Source: an uncultured Eubacteriales bacterium (GTDB lineage Bacteria > Bacillota > Clostridia > Oscillospirales > Oscillospiraceae). Taken from it: a stretch of 64,000 nucleotides of DNA. The notes under the pieces were generated by a model that ran no database searches, was not told the DNA's origin, and worked only from the letters and a program-made list of their open reading frames with translations. Where the stretch lies: assembly GCA_900544295.1 (NCBI GenBank), contig UQUO01000001.1, positions 62,001-126,000 of the forward strand. The letters run 5' to 3'. Positions 1 to 8,152 of the stretch are shown here, one piece after another. Position 1 is the stretch's first letter; the number at the start of each line of letters is the position of its first letter. Both the position numbers and the translations under genes were made by a program.

Positions 1-189
1 CGCGCCTATGCCAATGGCTTTAAGGAGCAGATCAAGGCCATCAACATCCAGCGGGCCCTGATCAACGAGGAGCAGCGTACCAACGACTGCGACTATGTGA
101 TCCCGGAGTCCGCTACGGCGCCCGACAGCCCCGATGGGAGCTATGTGGTCGGTGAGATCAACGGCAACTACGAGAAGCTGCCTGCGTAA
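1..189 (+). CDS. C-terminal end of an unrecognised protein (partial)
   Basis: The reading frame is open from the first base of the window to a TAA at 187-189 and gives the last 62 residues of a protein that begins outside the window. The tail contains an acidic, proline-containing stretch (PESATAPDSPDGSYVVGE). No family is recognised. Codon use and GC match the downstream genes. A clear rho-independent terminator follows 41 bp later, so this is the last gene of its transcription unit. The frame is convincing; the function is unknown. Confidence 0.6.
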   Translation, partial: RAYANGFKEQIKAINIQRALINEEQRTNDCDYVIPESATAPDSPDGSYVVGEINGNYEKLPA

Positions 190-229
190 TGAGTTTTGTT
201 GCGGCCTCAGCCGCATGACATGTCATCAA

Positions 230-267
230 GGGATACCTTCGGCTCACGCCGGGGGTATCCCTTTTTT
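230..267 (+). terminator. Rho-independent terminator
   Basis: A GGGATACC arm at 230-237 pairs with GGTATCCC at 254-261 and is followed directly by six T. It closes the unit of the partial upstream gene and separates it from the sigma-like gene. Confidence 0.85.
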
Positions 268-290
268 GCTTTAGACTGGAGGAAATATAT

Positions 291-830
291 ATGTTATGTG
301 AAGTACCGTTAACAAAGGAGCAACAGGAGTTTGCCGCTGAACATCACGGCCTGGTCTACAAATTTTTAAATGACAACCATCTGCCAGATGACGAATTTTA
401 TGATGTGGTCATTTTTCCCTACCTGAAGGCTGTGCAGGATTATTTTTCAGATGAATCGGCACAACGCTATTCATTCGCAGCGATTGCCCGCCACAGAATG
501 CGTCTGTGTGTCTATGATCACTTTCGCTCGCAGGCTCGCCGCAAGCGCAACGCTGAAATCCTCAGCATTCATATCGGCCTGTACCCGGACGGCGTGCCCC
601 TGGAGGAACTGCTGCCGGCGCAGGATGATCTGATGCAGGAATTTGAGATGAAGCAGCTGCTCCATGACCTGGCTGGCCGTGTTTCCAGGCAGCAAATGAA
701 TATCGTCCGCATGAAGGGCTGCGGCTACGGCATCCGTGAGATAGCCAGCCACGAAAAACTCCCCATGAAACGCATCAAGGAACTTCTGGAAGAGGTCCGC
801 ACGGTGTTTCTGGAGTTGTGCTATGAGTAA
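291..830 (+). CDS. Sigma-70-like RNA polymerase sigma factor of a mobile element
   Basis: This 179-residue protein has the size and layout of a small sigma factor without region 1. Residues ~10-85 resemble region 2 (EHHGLVYKFL, later AIARHRMRLCVYDHFRSQARRK, a basic helix expected to touch the -10 element and core polymerase). Residues ~120-175 form a region-4-like helix-turn-helix (SRQQMNIVRMKGCGYGIREIA). The ATG follows GGAGG with good spacing (ACTGGAGGAAATATAT). It stands alone after a terminator and is followed by short unknown genes. It probably directs polymerase to element promoters, but no cognate promoter was identified. It could also be a sigma-like regulator without sigma activity. 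Confidence 0.75.
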   Translation: MLCEVPLTKEQQEFAAEHHGLVYKFLNDNHLPDDEFYDVVIFPYLKAVQDYFSDESAQRYSFAAIARHRMRLCVYDHFRSQARRKRNAEILSIHIGLYPDGVPLEELLPAQDDLMQEFEMKQLLHDLAGRVSRQQMNIVRMKGCGYGIREIASHEKLPMKRIKELLEEVRTVFLELCYE

Positions 831-883
831 ATGCCTGTCGTCCCTGGCAGGCAAACAACAAAACTGAATGGAGGCTGAATATT

Positions 884-1129
884 ATGACGAAATCGAAAAA
901 ATCCATTGTAATGCACGGAATGCTTTTGTGCCCGCTGGTTCTCGGCCACTGCGCCTTCCTGCGTGCCAACGGCTCCGACTACCGGACCTCGCCCGTTGTG
1001 GCGATCCATCAGCAGTCCGGGGATCTGGTGCATTTCGAAACGCTCAACTCCAACTACTTCCTTTCGATGGATCCTTTCCCGCTGGCGGCCGCCAGCCCGC
1101 TCCCGACGGTTCTGGCCGCGTGCGCGTAG
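884..1129 (+). CDS. Small conserved protein of unknown function (81 aa)
   Basis: The ATG at 884 lies nine bases after GGAGG, a better start than an overlapping frame that begins at 868. The N-terminus is basic then hydrophobic (MTKSKKSIVMHGMLLCPLVLGHC), which could be read as a signal or a short membrane segment. The rest (YRTSPVVAIHQQSGDLVHFETLNSNYFLSM) has the look of a compact beta-rich domain. No function is recognised. A terminator follows at 1169-1206. Confidence 0.65.
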   Translation: MTKSKKSIVMHGMLLCPLVLGHCAFLRANGSDYRTSPVVAIHQQSGDLVHFETLNSNYFLSMDPFPLAAASPLPTVLAACA

Positions 1130-1168
1130 AGAAGTCAAAACAATAAGGGGTAATGCCCCATAGGTCCC

Positions 1169-1206
1169 GGCCGTGGCAGGCGCACTTGTCTGCCGCGGCC
1201 TTTTTT
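1169..1206 (+). terminator. Rho-independent terminator
   Basis: GGCCGTGGCAG (1169-1179) pairs with CTGCCGCGGCC (1190-1200) with one G-U pair and is followed by TTTTTT. Because the hairpin lies inside a longer possible N-terminus of the next gene, it also argues for the start of that gene at 1219. Confidence 0.85.
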
Positions 1207-1218
1207 ATGGAGGAATGT

Positions 1219-1902
1219 ATGGAACAATCCAAAACCCTTGCTGTTTCCGTAAGCGCCAAGGAGTTTGTCACATACCAGTGCAGCCAATGCGGCCATTGCT
1301 GCCGCCGCATCGAGGGCTGTGTCATGGTGGAAAGCCTGGACGCCTACCGGATGGCAAAACACCTTCGAGAGCAGCATTGCGGTGTCCGCAGTACGGATGA
1401 TGTGCTTCTCCAATACTGCGAGCCCACACCGCTCACCGATGAAGGGTATCCCATTTACACACTCAAAACGGTTGGAGCAGAAGCATCCTGTGTTTTTCTG
1501 CAGGGCAACCAGTGCAGTATCTATGCCGCCCGCCCTCGAACCTGCCGCCTTTACCCATTTTCGGCGGGGCCCGGTGAGCGCGGCCGGGATTTTGAATACT
1601 GCCTCTGTTTTGATGATAACCAGCAGTATCACTTCAGCGGCGGGAAGGTGCTTGTCAAGGACTGGCTGTACCGAAACTTTCCCCGGGAAGATAAGGAATT
1701 CCTGAAACAGCAGTACCGGGCCATCCCGGAAATCGGCAAGCTGATGCGCCGCATACCAGAGGAACTGCGCCGGGCATCTGTGTTCAAGATCTTGTTCTGT
1801 CACTATTACAACTTCGACCTGGATCAGCCGTTCCTGCCCCAGTATGAACAGAACAACCGCAGCCTGCTGCATGATCTTCGTCAGCTGGCGCTTCTGGACT
1901 GA
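1219..1902 (+). CDS. YkgJ-family cysteine-cluster protein
   Basis: The N-terminus carries CSQCGHCC (residues ~20-27), the CxxCxxCC motif of the YkgJ/PF03692 family of putative zinc- or iron-chelating proteins. Further cysteines follow (GCVMVES, ASCVFLQGNQCSIYAARPRTC, EYCLC), which together can bind a metal or an Fe-S cluster. The family includes proteins proposed to act as oxidoreductases or metal-binding partners; no substrate can be read here. The start at 1219 is chosen because GGAGGA sits at 1209-1214 and the longer frame would run through a terminator. The protein has 227 residues, usual for the family. It is followed closely by two coupled small genes. Confidence 0.85.
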   Translation: MEQSKTLAVSVSAKEFVTYQCSQCGHCCRRIEGCVMVESLDAYRMAKHLREQHCGVRSTDDVLLQYCEPTPLTDEGYPIYTLKTVGAEASCVFLQGNQCSIYAARPRTCRLYPFSAGPGERGRDFEYCLCFDDNQQYHFSGGKVLVKDWLYRNFPREDKEFLKQQYRAIPEIGKLMRRIPEELRRASVFKILFCHYYNFDLDQPFLPQYEQNNRSLLHDLRQLALLD

Positions 1903-1912
1903 GGCGGCGCCT

Positions 1913-2101
1913 ATGATGTACGCACTGGAACACTTTTCAGCGCAGGGAACCGGCGGCCGCCCATGTCGATGCTGGATACAGTACGCTATCTGCGGAAAAT
2001 ATGAAATTTTAGAAAAGGTCTGCCAAAACCAGCGCCGGCCGGAGGAATGGCGGGTAATTCCTCTGGCAGCAGGCGTACCAGAAGAAAGGAGTGCCGCATG
2101 A
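1913..2101 (+). CDS. Small cysteine-containing protein of unknown function (62 aa)
   Basis: The frame starts at one of two adjacent ATGs (1913, 1916), ten bases after the stop of the YkgJ-type gene, behind a weak GAGGCGG site. It contains four cysteines (PCRCW, AICGK, KVCQN). Its TGA overlaps the ATG of the next gene (ATGA at 2098-2101), which suggests translational coupling and supports the frame being real. No family is recognised. Confidence 0.5.
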   Translation: MMYALEHFSAQGTGGRPCRCWIQYAICGKYEILEKVCQNQRRPEEWRVIPLAAGVPEERSAA

Positions 2102-2541
2102 GTACCAACCAATACCAAGAGATGCGCAACCGCCAGCAGGCGGAAGCAAACGCATTTCCCATGTTCTTTGCTTTTAATAAACAGCAGTTTGCTGAAGGAA
2201 TGCGCAAGCTGGGCTTGTCCCCCTCGGACACCCGCCAGGTATGCAGCATTTTTGGAGGCGGCTACTGCCGTAAAAGCGATGTCGCAAAACTGAATGAAAT
2301 GTTCACCCGACACCGAAAAGAGCTGGAAGATGCCATTGCCGGCGACAAAACCGGGCAAGGTTTTATCTGTGATATGTTCCTCCAGGAGTTGGAGAACCAT
2401 GAGTACAGTTATACCGGCGATGTGCAGGAAACTCTTGATGCTTTGGGCATTACGGCCCAGTATATGGAGGCTGTTCCGCAACTGCTGGATGGCCTGGCTC
2501 TGGCCTGTGAAAAGGCTATGCAGCACGATTGTTTCGACTGA
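2098..2541 (+). CDS. Conserved hypothetical protein (147 aa)
   Basis: Starts at the ATG that overlaps the previous stop, with AAGGAG at 2085-2090. The protein is mostly helical, with a conserved-looking core (FNKQQFAEGMRKLGL, then RQVCSIFGGGYCRKSDV) and an acidic C-terminal half. It has no signal or membrane segment and is probably cytoplasmic. The GGGYCRKSD stretch looks like a fixed motif of an element-specific family, but no function is known to me. It is part of the short operon beginning with the YkgJ-type gene. Confidence 0.7.
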   Translation: MSTNQYQEMRNRQQAEANAFPMFFAFNKQQFAEGMRKLGLSPSDTRQVCSIFGGGYCRKSDVAKLNEMFTRHRKELEDAIAGDKTGQGFICDMFLQELENHEYSYTGDVQETLDALGITAQYMEAVPQLLDGLALACEKAMQHDCFD

Positions 2542-2636
2542 CCCAGAAAGAAACCATGCCCCACCGGGGTCCGAATCAACAGCCGCCGCAGCTCATATGC
2601 CGCCGGCGGGCTTTTCATTGACAGGAGGTGCAATCT

Positions 2637-3065
2637 TTGAATTTTCACGAAACGATATGCGGCCGCCGCTTTTTTGACGCCCAGCTGCCCCATCTCATCA
2701 AGGCTCTGGAACGCATTGCCGATGGCCTTACCCAACCAAAAATGTCTTTGCCGCATGGCATGACTATTGAGCCCAATTTCCTGCATGACCTCTATTACGG
2801 CGAGTACGAACCGAGTGTTTTTAAGGAGCAGGACAAAAAGCAGCAGGTACTTAACCACACAGTATCTGCGGCTGAGACCGCCCTACGCGGGGAACTCTCC
2901 AAAACTCCTGCAGCTCTGGCAGCTTTCGAGGTGTACCAAACGGCCGCCGGTGAGCGCAACAGCGCTGTGATTGAACAGGCTTTTGAGTCTGGATACCGTA
3001 CTGCCATGCAAATGCTTTTTGCTGGGCTGGTATCTGCTCCGCCGGAGGACCACGCCAATGGATGA
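2637..3065 (+). CDS. DUF6809-like protein
   Basis: A perfect AGGAGG at 2623-2628 is eight bases from a TTG at 2637, which is taken as the start; a GTG at 2628 would overlap the ribosome site. The protein (142 aa) begins with a helix, then shows LHDLYYGEYEPSVF and ends in ESGYRTAMQMLFAGL. This order resembles the DUF6809 family of small helical proteins common in Clostridia genomes and mobile elements. Their role is unknown. The 3' end overlaps the next gene by eight bases, so the two are probably co-translated. Confidence 0.7.
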   Translation: MNFHETICGRRFFDAQLPHLIKALERIADGLTQPKMSLPHGMTIEPNFLHDLYYGEYEPSVFKEQDKKQQVLNHTVSAAETALRGELSKTPAALAAFEVYQTAAGERNSAVIEQAFESGYRTAMQMLFAGLVSAPPEDHANG

Positions 3066-3567
3066 ACAGCAGCACAACGCTTTAGAATTGCCAAAAGGAT
3101 TATACGAGCCTGTGCTCCGGCAGCCGATGGAGTTAGACTTCCTGCTGGGGCAGGAACTCTCCCTTTGCTTTCATGATTTGGACGGCTCCCATGTGTTCAA
3201 GACCTGCTATGGCGATATCTGCAAAGCAGTCAATGCCTTACGGGACTATGCACGGCTGCTGGAGATGGCCTGTGAGCAATGGGACCTGACTGGTTTTCAT
3301 CGTGCCCTTTATGAGTATCATGCGGAAAAAATGAGGGAAATTGCAGGCAAATTTCAGGCCGGCATCGGCTATGACTATGACGCTGCCATGGAAAAATGCC
3401 GCAGGAAAAAGAAACGCAAGAAGAAGGAAGATGATTTTGGTGAGGATGCTCTTGTTCTGGCCTTCAAGCGGACAAAGCAACCCGCCGAGCAGATGAAGGA
3501 GGCAGATACTGATGTTGATGACTCTCCCTGGGAAGAGGACGAAGACGAACAGGAAAGTGACGACTGA
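3058..3567 (+). CDS. Hypothetical protein with basic/acidic C-terminal tail (169 aa)
   Basis: The start is ATG 3058 with GGAGGA at 3043-3048, inside the end of the preceding gene. Residues 1-115 look folded and helical. The remainder is low-complexity: a lysine/arginine run (CRRKKKRKKKEDD) followed by a glutamate/aspartate-rich end (DDSPWEEDEDEQESDD). Such charged tails are usual in nucleic-acid-associated element proteins, but no family is recognised. Confidence 0.65.
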   Translation: MDEQQHNALELPKGLYEPVLRQPMELDFLLGQELSLCFHDLDGSHVFKTCYGDICKAVNALRDYARLLEMACEQWDLTGFHRALYEYHAEKMREIAGKFQAGIGYDYDAAMEKCRRKKKRKKKEDDFGEDALVLAFKRTKQPAEQMKEADTDVDDSPWEEDEDEQESDD

Positions 3568-3759
3568 TCACAACACGACCCGCCCCAGCGGGTATCGGGA
3601 TCGCCAGTCTGGTAAGCTGCAAGCCTACCGCTCTTTTGCTGCCACTCATTTGCATGTGTATGAGCGGTGCCGCCATTTTCGTCGCGGATAACTGAACGAT
3701 TTTTGATCTGCGGGGCTAGGGCATTGTACCCAGCCCCACCCCACAAAAAGGAGGGAGCA

Positions 3760-4641
3760 ATGATGATTTATCATCAACCTGGAGAAGAATTTTGGCATGA
3801 GGGTGTCTGCTACAAAGTCGGCGGACGCATTGTTGCCAATGAAGCGAGCGATTACGCAGGGCTCTTCGGAAATATCCTTGAAATCCGCACCGAGGATGAC
3901 CGGGAGACTGACAACGACACGCCGGACATCTACTGCGCGTTTGACCCGCCGGTACTCTCTGCGGGCCGCCTTGCGCTGGAGCAGACCTTTTCACAGCTTT
4001 ACCGTGAGCAGAAACACATCGAGGATCTGGGCCTGGATATGGTCATTATGGGGCCTGAAATGATTGTTCCCCTTGAGCATCCGGCCCAGGTATATCCCGC
4101 AGGGACGCTCTATATAGTCGTCGTCCACTGGGCTACCGATGGGGAGTATGGTTCCTATGAAGCGATCTTCACGGAGCGCACCGATGCCCTACATCAATTT
4201 CACAATGACCTTCGGGAAGAATTTCTGGTTGGAAGTATTCCACGCTGGAAAGAAAACAGCCAATTCGTCGAAGAAGAGTCTGACAACAGCTATGAGTGCT
4301 ATCTGGACGGCGAATACTGTGAGAACCATTTTTCGATTGCGCTGGAACAGCGGGCGCTGCCTCTTTCCCCTGCATTTTGCCGCAGCACGGCAGAATTGTA
4401 CCGCGCAGAATGCCTGCGGGATGATTTCAGGGAGCATATTGAGAACCGTGACGATTTTCAAGAGCTCTCTGACACACAGAAAGAAGCACTACTGCGTTCT
4501 CCCGATTTGCCGCAGCGGATCACCAACCAGCTGGAACACAGCTGCGCCTACGGTGAGGCTTACTGGCAGGCGGTGTCCGATGTGGCACACACTCTGCTGA
4601 AAGAGATTCGCCAGCAATCCGCAGGACATAGCCCCTGCTGA
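3760..4641 (+). CDS. Conserved hypothetical protein (293 aa)
   Basis: AAGGAGGG at 3749-3755 precedes two in-frame ATGs (3760 and 3763). A further in-frame extension upstream lacks a ribosome site and is rejected. The N-terminal ~70 residues (FWHEGVCYKVGGRIVANEA) look like a small beta-barrel. A central region has TLYIVVVHWATDGEYGSYE, and the C-terminal half is helical and acidic. No catalytic motif or membrane segment is seen. The 190 bp upstream hold no gene. Confidence 0.7.
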   Translation: MMIYHQPGEEFWHEGVCYKVGGRIVANEASDYAGLFGNILEIRTEDDRETDNDTPDIYCAFDPPVLSAGRLALEQTFSQLYREQKHIEDLGLDMVIMGPEMIVPLEHPAQVYPAGTLYIVVVHWATDGEYGSYEAIFTERTDALHQFHNDLREEFLVGSIPRWKENSQFVEEESDNSYECYLDGEYCENHFSIALEQRALPLSPAFCRSTAELYRAECLRDDFREHIENRDDFQELSDTQKEALLRSPDLPQRITNQLEHSCAYGEAYWQAVSDVAHTLLKEIRQQSAGHSPC

Positions 4642-4683
4642 CGCTGTGACACATAAATCATAATAGATTGGAGGTTTGACTAC

Positions 4684-5241
4684 ATGGACGAAAAAGAAAA
4701 GAAATTGCGTGAAGACCTGGAATTCCATCTGGATACGCTCCGGCGCAACCTGGAGGTCGTTTCGATGGAAGATCTGAAAGCGAAATACGCAAAGCCATTC
4801 AAAGACCTGAAAGATAACATCTGTAAGACTGCCACCGCATACACTCAGTACATTTCCCTCGGTGGTATCCGCGTCAAGAGCCACTACGGCGACGAGGCCG
4901 TGAAATACATAAATGAGGCAATCAAAGATACTCCGTACCTGAAAAAGATCTCCGAGGCCGCCTTTGAGCGACAGGACATGGATGAGATCGCGGCACTGGC
5001 AAGGCAGCTCCGTGAAGTAGTTTTGCAGAGCCTGCATGTGTTCAGCCTGCCGCTTTTCTGCCTGTATGTTCCTACGGAGTGTATGAATGACTACCACACT
5101 CCCCCGGAGATCTATAATGATGTCACTTCACAGGTCTTGCGGAACGGGGAATGGCAGCTTGCGGAGCATATCCGCCCCGGAGAACTGATTCCTGTGCAGA
5201 TTATTTATGAGGTGCCTGCGCCGTCTGAGGAAGCGGCATGA
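4684..5241 (+). CDS. Conserved hypothetical helical protein (185 aa)
   Basis: TTGGAGG lies eight bases before the ATG. The first 60 residues are strongly charged and predicted coiled or helical (MDEKEKKLREDLEFHLDT). The C-terminal part is more hydrophobic. There is no recognised family. The stop overlaps the next start (ATGA at 5238-5241), so it forms a translationally coupled pair with the following gene. Confidence 0.7.
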   Translation: MDEKEKKLREDLEFHLDTLRRNLEVVSMEDLKAKYAKPFKDLKDNICKTATAYTQYISLGGIRVKSHYGDEAVKYINEAIKDTPYLKKISEAAFERQDMDEIAALARQLREVVLQSLHVFSLPLFCLYVPTECMNDYHTPPEIYNDVTSQVLRNGEWQLAEHIRPGELIPVQIIYEVPAPSEEAA

Positions 5242-5747
5242 AGCGGCCGCAAAAATACTTGAGCAGCGAGGCTCACGGCTATTTACAGGAGGCGGAGGCC
5301 TGCTCCCTGATCCTCAAAGACCTGGAGCGCATATCCGCCAAACTGCAGCGGCGAATCGATAAAGAGGCCGCCGCAAGGCAAGCTGACTTTGAAGCCGCCA
5401 TGCAGTACCACAGCGAGGCGGAAATTCAGAATGCTTACGGCTGGGAGTTCATCACTGAGGCACAGTATCATGCCTATTTAGATCTGTTCCGCCGTGGCAG
5501 AGAAGCAATAGAAAACCATCCTCCCACCATCTCTGAAATGGCGCTCGCCATTATGCGGAAGGTCATTCGTGATTTAGAATCAGACAAACGGGAATATGAG
5601 TTTTCCGCTCTCACACCGGAGCAACAGGTCGTGGAACTGCAACGCGCAGAACAGGCCCGAAAGGAATGGAAGGCACATATTGCCCAGCTGCGGGAGAAAC
5701 AGGGCCGTGTACTCAAATCCGAGGATTTGGAGGCTTCACAGCCTTAG
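5238..5747 (+). CDS. Conserved hypothetical helical protein (169 aa)
   Basis: Starts in an ATGA overlap with the preceding gene. Long amphipathic helices dominate (LILKDLERISAKLQRRIDKEAAAR; EQQVVELQRAEQARKEWKAHIAQLREKQ), suggesting coiled-coil or helical-bundle assembly. YGWEFITEAQYHAYLDLF is the most distinctive segment. No function is recognised. A terminator follows at 5801. Confidence 0.7.
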   Translation: MKRPQKYLSSEAHGYLQEAEACSLILKDLERISAKLQRRIDKEAAARQADFEAAMQYHSEAEIQNAYGWEFITEAQYHAYLDLFRRGREAIENHPPTISEMALAIMRKVIRDLESDKREYEFSALTPEQQVVELQRAEQARKEWKAHIAQLREKQGRVLKSEDLEASQP

Positions 5748-5800
5748 CTTTCCTGCGCCAGCCAAATGCTCTGCCAAATAGGCAGAGGGCATCATTACAA

Positions 5801-5845
5801 AGGGATCGACAAACCGTACCGCTATGGTCTGCCGGTCCCTTTCTT
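5801..5845 (+). terminator. Probable rho-independent terminator
   Basis: AGGGATCGACAAACC (5801-5815) can pair over 15 positions, with several G-U pairs, with GGTCTGCCGGTCCCT (5826-5840), followed by TTCTTT. It separates the coupled pair above from the DpnD/PcfM-like gene. Confidence 0.6.
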
Positions 5846-5861
5846 TATAAAGGAGTAGAAT

Positions 5862-6092
5862 ATGAAGAAAAAACCATCTCACCCAATGCTGAGGAAATAC
5901 ACCGTAACGATTGAAGAACAGATCGTTCAGGAGTTTCCCGTGGAGGCTTATGACCTTTCCCATGCGCTGGAAACAGCCGAAGCTGCCTACAAGCAAGGGG
6001 AATTGGTGGTACAGCCCTCAGCACCGACTACCCGCCTGATCATGGCACGGCACAACAAGACCGGAAAAACAACCGGATGGAGAGAATTTTAA
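5862..6092 (+). CDS. DpnD/PcfM-like small protein
   Basis: The 76-residue protein has a beta-alpha-beta pattern (KYTVTIEEQIVQEFPVEAYD, then HALETAEAAYKQGELVV) like the C-terminal domain shared by DpnD and PcfM. That domain is found on conjugative plasmids such as pCF10 and in restriction loci, where its role is unclear. The start is ATG 5862 after AAGGAG. The assignment rests on pattern only. The PcfJ-like and PcfK-like genes elsewhere in the window make the kinship plausible. Confidence 0.6.
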   Translation: MKKKPSHPMLRKYTVTIEEQIVQEFPVEAYDLSHALETAEAAYKQGELVVQPSAPTTRLIMARHNKTGKTTGWREF

Positions 6093-6117
6093 CCATTACC
6101 ACAAGGGAGAGATAAAT

Positions 6118-6867
6118 ATGAACTTATGGCATGACAAGTCCTATATTTCGCCTTCAGGACCGGAATGGGTCGAACGGGGCTACGCTATGTACGATGTTCA
6201 TTCCGTGCGCTTTCAATTTGTCTATACGGAAGAACAGAAGAAAGCCAACCGCCGTGCGCATACAGCGGCTGATGAGGGCCAAGCCCTGGTTATGGCTGCT
6301 GAGGTACGAAATTCTATTATGGAGCCCGTTATGGACGCCATCGCCCAAAATTTCGTCTGCTATCAGTATGAGGATACCGAGCCGGCGCCTTTCGGGAGCT
6401 GTCAGTGGGATCTCTTCTTCTGGTGCAATGGTTTCAGCAATACGCTCCACGGCTGTGGTCTGTCCGGACGGGATTACTCCTACTTTACATTGAGTTTCAA
6501 TGAGAATCAGACCGTGGAAAAGCGTGCCGAGGTCTGCTGGCGGCTGCTGCAATTTCTGGAACACCGCTGCCGGAAAAACCGCAATCTGGATGTTGCCGTC
6601 CAGTACAGCATCTGGTACGACCATGAGAAGATCGAAAAAGATGCTGACCGGATGAAATGTCTGCTGGCGGGCTGCAGCTGCACCTATGGCAGTAAGGACG
6701 GGAAATTCCTGTTTGATGATGGCATTTTCTGCTTCCGTCCCAAGTACGCCAAGCGGCAGCTCTATCGTGTTTCTGATTCCGAGGTTCTTGCCCTGTGCTG
6801 GAAACTAGGCCTGACAGACGATGCTGCTGATGGCAGCCCTCTCGCAACGGGGAGGCACAGCGCATGA
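6118..6867 (+). CDS. Conserved hypothetical protein (249 aa)
   Basis: The ATG follows AAGGGAGAGATAAAT. The protein is rich in aromatic residues and has several cysteines (LLAGCSCTYG; CWRLLQFLEHRCRK), with no clear metal-binding spacing. It has no signal peptide or membrane helix. The family is not recognised. The stop overlaps the next start by four bases, so it belongs with the DYSGWR-domain gene that follows. Confidence 0.7.
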   Translation: MNLWHDKSYISPSGPEWVERGYAMYDVHSVRFQFVYTEEQKKANRRAHTAADEGQALVMAAEVRNSIMEPVMDAIAQNFVCYQYEDTEPAPFGSCQWDLFFWCNGFSNTLHGCGLSGRDYSYFTLSFNENQTVEKRAEVCWRLLQFLEHRCRKNRNLDVAVQYSIWYDHEKIEKDADRMKCLLAGCSCTYGSKDGKFLFDDGIFCFRPKYAKRQLYRVSDSEVLALCWKLGLTDDAADGSPLATGRHSA

Positions 6868-7181
6868 AGTACAGAGAAATCTATGACGTACTGGAAAAGC
6901 AACAGATAGATGTCCCGGGGTTCCGCTTTTCTGATTACAGCGGATGGCGGTCCCCCTGGCAGTCTTACATGACGCTCCAGCGGCCGCTGTGGATTGTGGC
7001 GGAAGACCCTGCATCAAGCCGGCGTCTCTGGATCACACAGGATGGAAGGGATCTGAGCATCACTGTTGGAAAAATGGATCAGAACGGCGGAAACTGCGGC
7101 ACAGTAAAGCGCATATCGTGCCGGAACCGCACAGCTCTGGCCGCTGAATTGCGCCGTCTGTTTGACAGCGATGCGGCCTAA
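6864..7181 (+). CDS. Stand-alone DYSGWR-domain protein (105 aa)
   Basis: Starts in an ATGA overlap. The whole protein matches the C-terminal half of the next large gene: PGFRFSDYSGWR here against PDFHYTDYSGWR there. Both then have an EDP-x4-RR turn and an arginine-leucine-rich end (AALAAELRRLFDSD against DMATDLLTLFQGE). The two are therefore paralogous copies of one ~95-residue domain, here alone and there fused. No catalytic residues are evident and the role is unknown. Confidence 0.75.
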   Translation: MKYREIYDVLEKQQIDVPGFRFSDYSGWRSPWQSYMTLQRPLWIVAEDPASSRRLWITQDGRDLSITVGKMDQNGGNCGTVKRISCRNRTALAAELRRLFDSDAA

Positions 7182-7292
7182 TTGCATCAAGGGGCCGGTA
7201 GGCAACGCCCCAAGATCAGTTGAGAGTTCAAAGAAAACGGAGGCGTTTTGAACGCCTTCTCCACCCTGTCCTCACAGGCAGGCTTGTTACAA

Positions 7293-7335
7293 GGACCAGC
7301 GGACTGTGCTTTACAGTCTGCTGGCCCTTGTTTTT
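7293..7335 (+). terminator. Rho-independent terminator
   Basis: GGACCAGCGGACTGT (7293-7307) pairs with ACAGTCTGCTGGCCC (7313-7327), followed by TTGTTTTT. It lies just before the ribosome site of the next gene. Confidence 0.85.
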
Positions 7336-7345
7336 GGAGGAAATC

Positions 7346-8152
7346 ATGAAACCAATACCCTTTAGTATGAAAGGAACGGAATATGCCCTGACTCTCAAAG
7401 TTACCACCTATCCGGAAGGCAATCTTGCCATCAAGCTCTATCAGGAAAGCTTCGGCCAGTTGGTATTCTGGGACAGCCTCACGGCCAATCTGGGCGGCCT
7501 GTGTCCCAAGGATTGTGGATATATCAACACCAAGTCCACTGGCAAACGCTTTTACGCCTGGATCAAGCGCAATGGCCTGGGGGAACGCACCGGACAGGTT
7601 CGATTGGAGGACGGCGTAGAATATGTGGAATACCTCTTCAATGCCAAAAAACTAAAAAAACTGGACCCAGAGGGTTACACCTACTACGAGCGGCGCTTGA
7701 AGGGAGAACTCGGCCGGCGATATGAGCGGCTATATCAGGCGCTTCGGCGGCTGGCAAACTACATTCCGGATTTCCACTACACCGATTACAGCGGGTGGCG
7801 CAGGCTACAAAATTCCCTTGACGCGCCCCCACTGCGGGTCGAGGCCGAAGATCCGTCACATCACCGGCGCTTCACTTTTGAGCAGCGCGGAATTATCCTG
7901 CGGACTACGATCACAGACTGCGACACCAATCTTGCGCGGAGCAGTTTGTATCGCCGCCGGGAGGATATGGCCACCGATCTGCTGACGTTGTTTCAGGGCG
8001 AGCTGCCCGCTTCTATCCCCTGGTCCGAAGCCCGCCGCAGAGAAAGCGACGCAAGGCATGAACCGCCTCTTGCTCAGACATTCAAAGAAACAGCCGAAGC
8101 CCGCCAGCGGGCAGCAATAAAGAAATCCAAAAGGAGGAGCACAAAATCATGA
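7346..8152 (+). CDS. DUF4313-like N-terminus fused to a DYSGWR domain (268 aa)
   Basis: The start at 7346 has GGAGG eight bases upstream; a longer frame would pass through the terminator. Residues ~1-90 (YALTLKVTTYPEGNLAIKL, VFWDSLTANLG, YINTKSTGKRF) resemble the DUF4313 domain of element-encoded proteins. Residues ~125-225 are the DYSGWR domain shared with the gene at 6864. The last 40 residues are basic and probably disordered (RQRAAIKKSKRRSTKS), as in nucleic-acid-binding tails. The stop overlaps the next start (ATGA). Function unknown. Confidence 0.75.
   Translation: MKPIPFSMKGTEYALTLKVTTYPEGNLAIKLYQESFGQLVFWDSLTANLGGLCPKDCGYINTKSTGKRFYAWIKRNGLGERTGQVRLEDGVEYVEYLFNAKKLKKLDPEGYTYYERRLKGELGRRYERLYQALRRLANYIPDFHYTDYSGWRRLQNSLDAPPLRVEAEDPSHHRRFTFEQRGIILRTTITDCDTNLARSSLYRRREDMATDLLTLFQGELPASIPWSEARRRESDARHEPPLAQTFKETAEARQRAAIKKSKRRSTKS

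Noticed and set aside
868..1146. Alternative 92-aa frame overlapping the 884 gene
   Set aside because: Its start lies on the ribosome site itself and the 884 frame has the proper spacing and a coherent sequence.
1135..2526. 463-aa open frame on the minus strand
   Set aside because: It is antisense to three well-supported plus-strand genes with ribosome sites, and its translation has no domain character; it is a GC-driven shadow.
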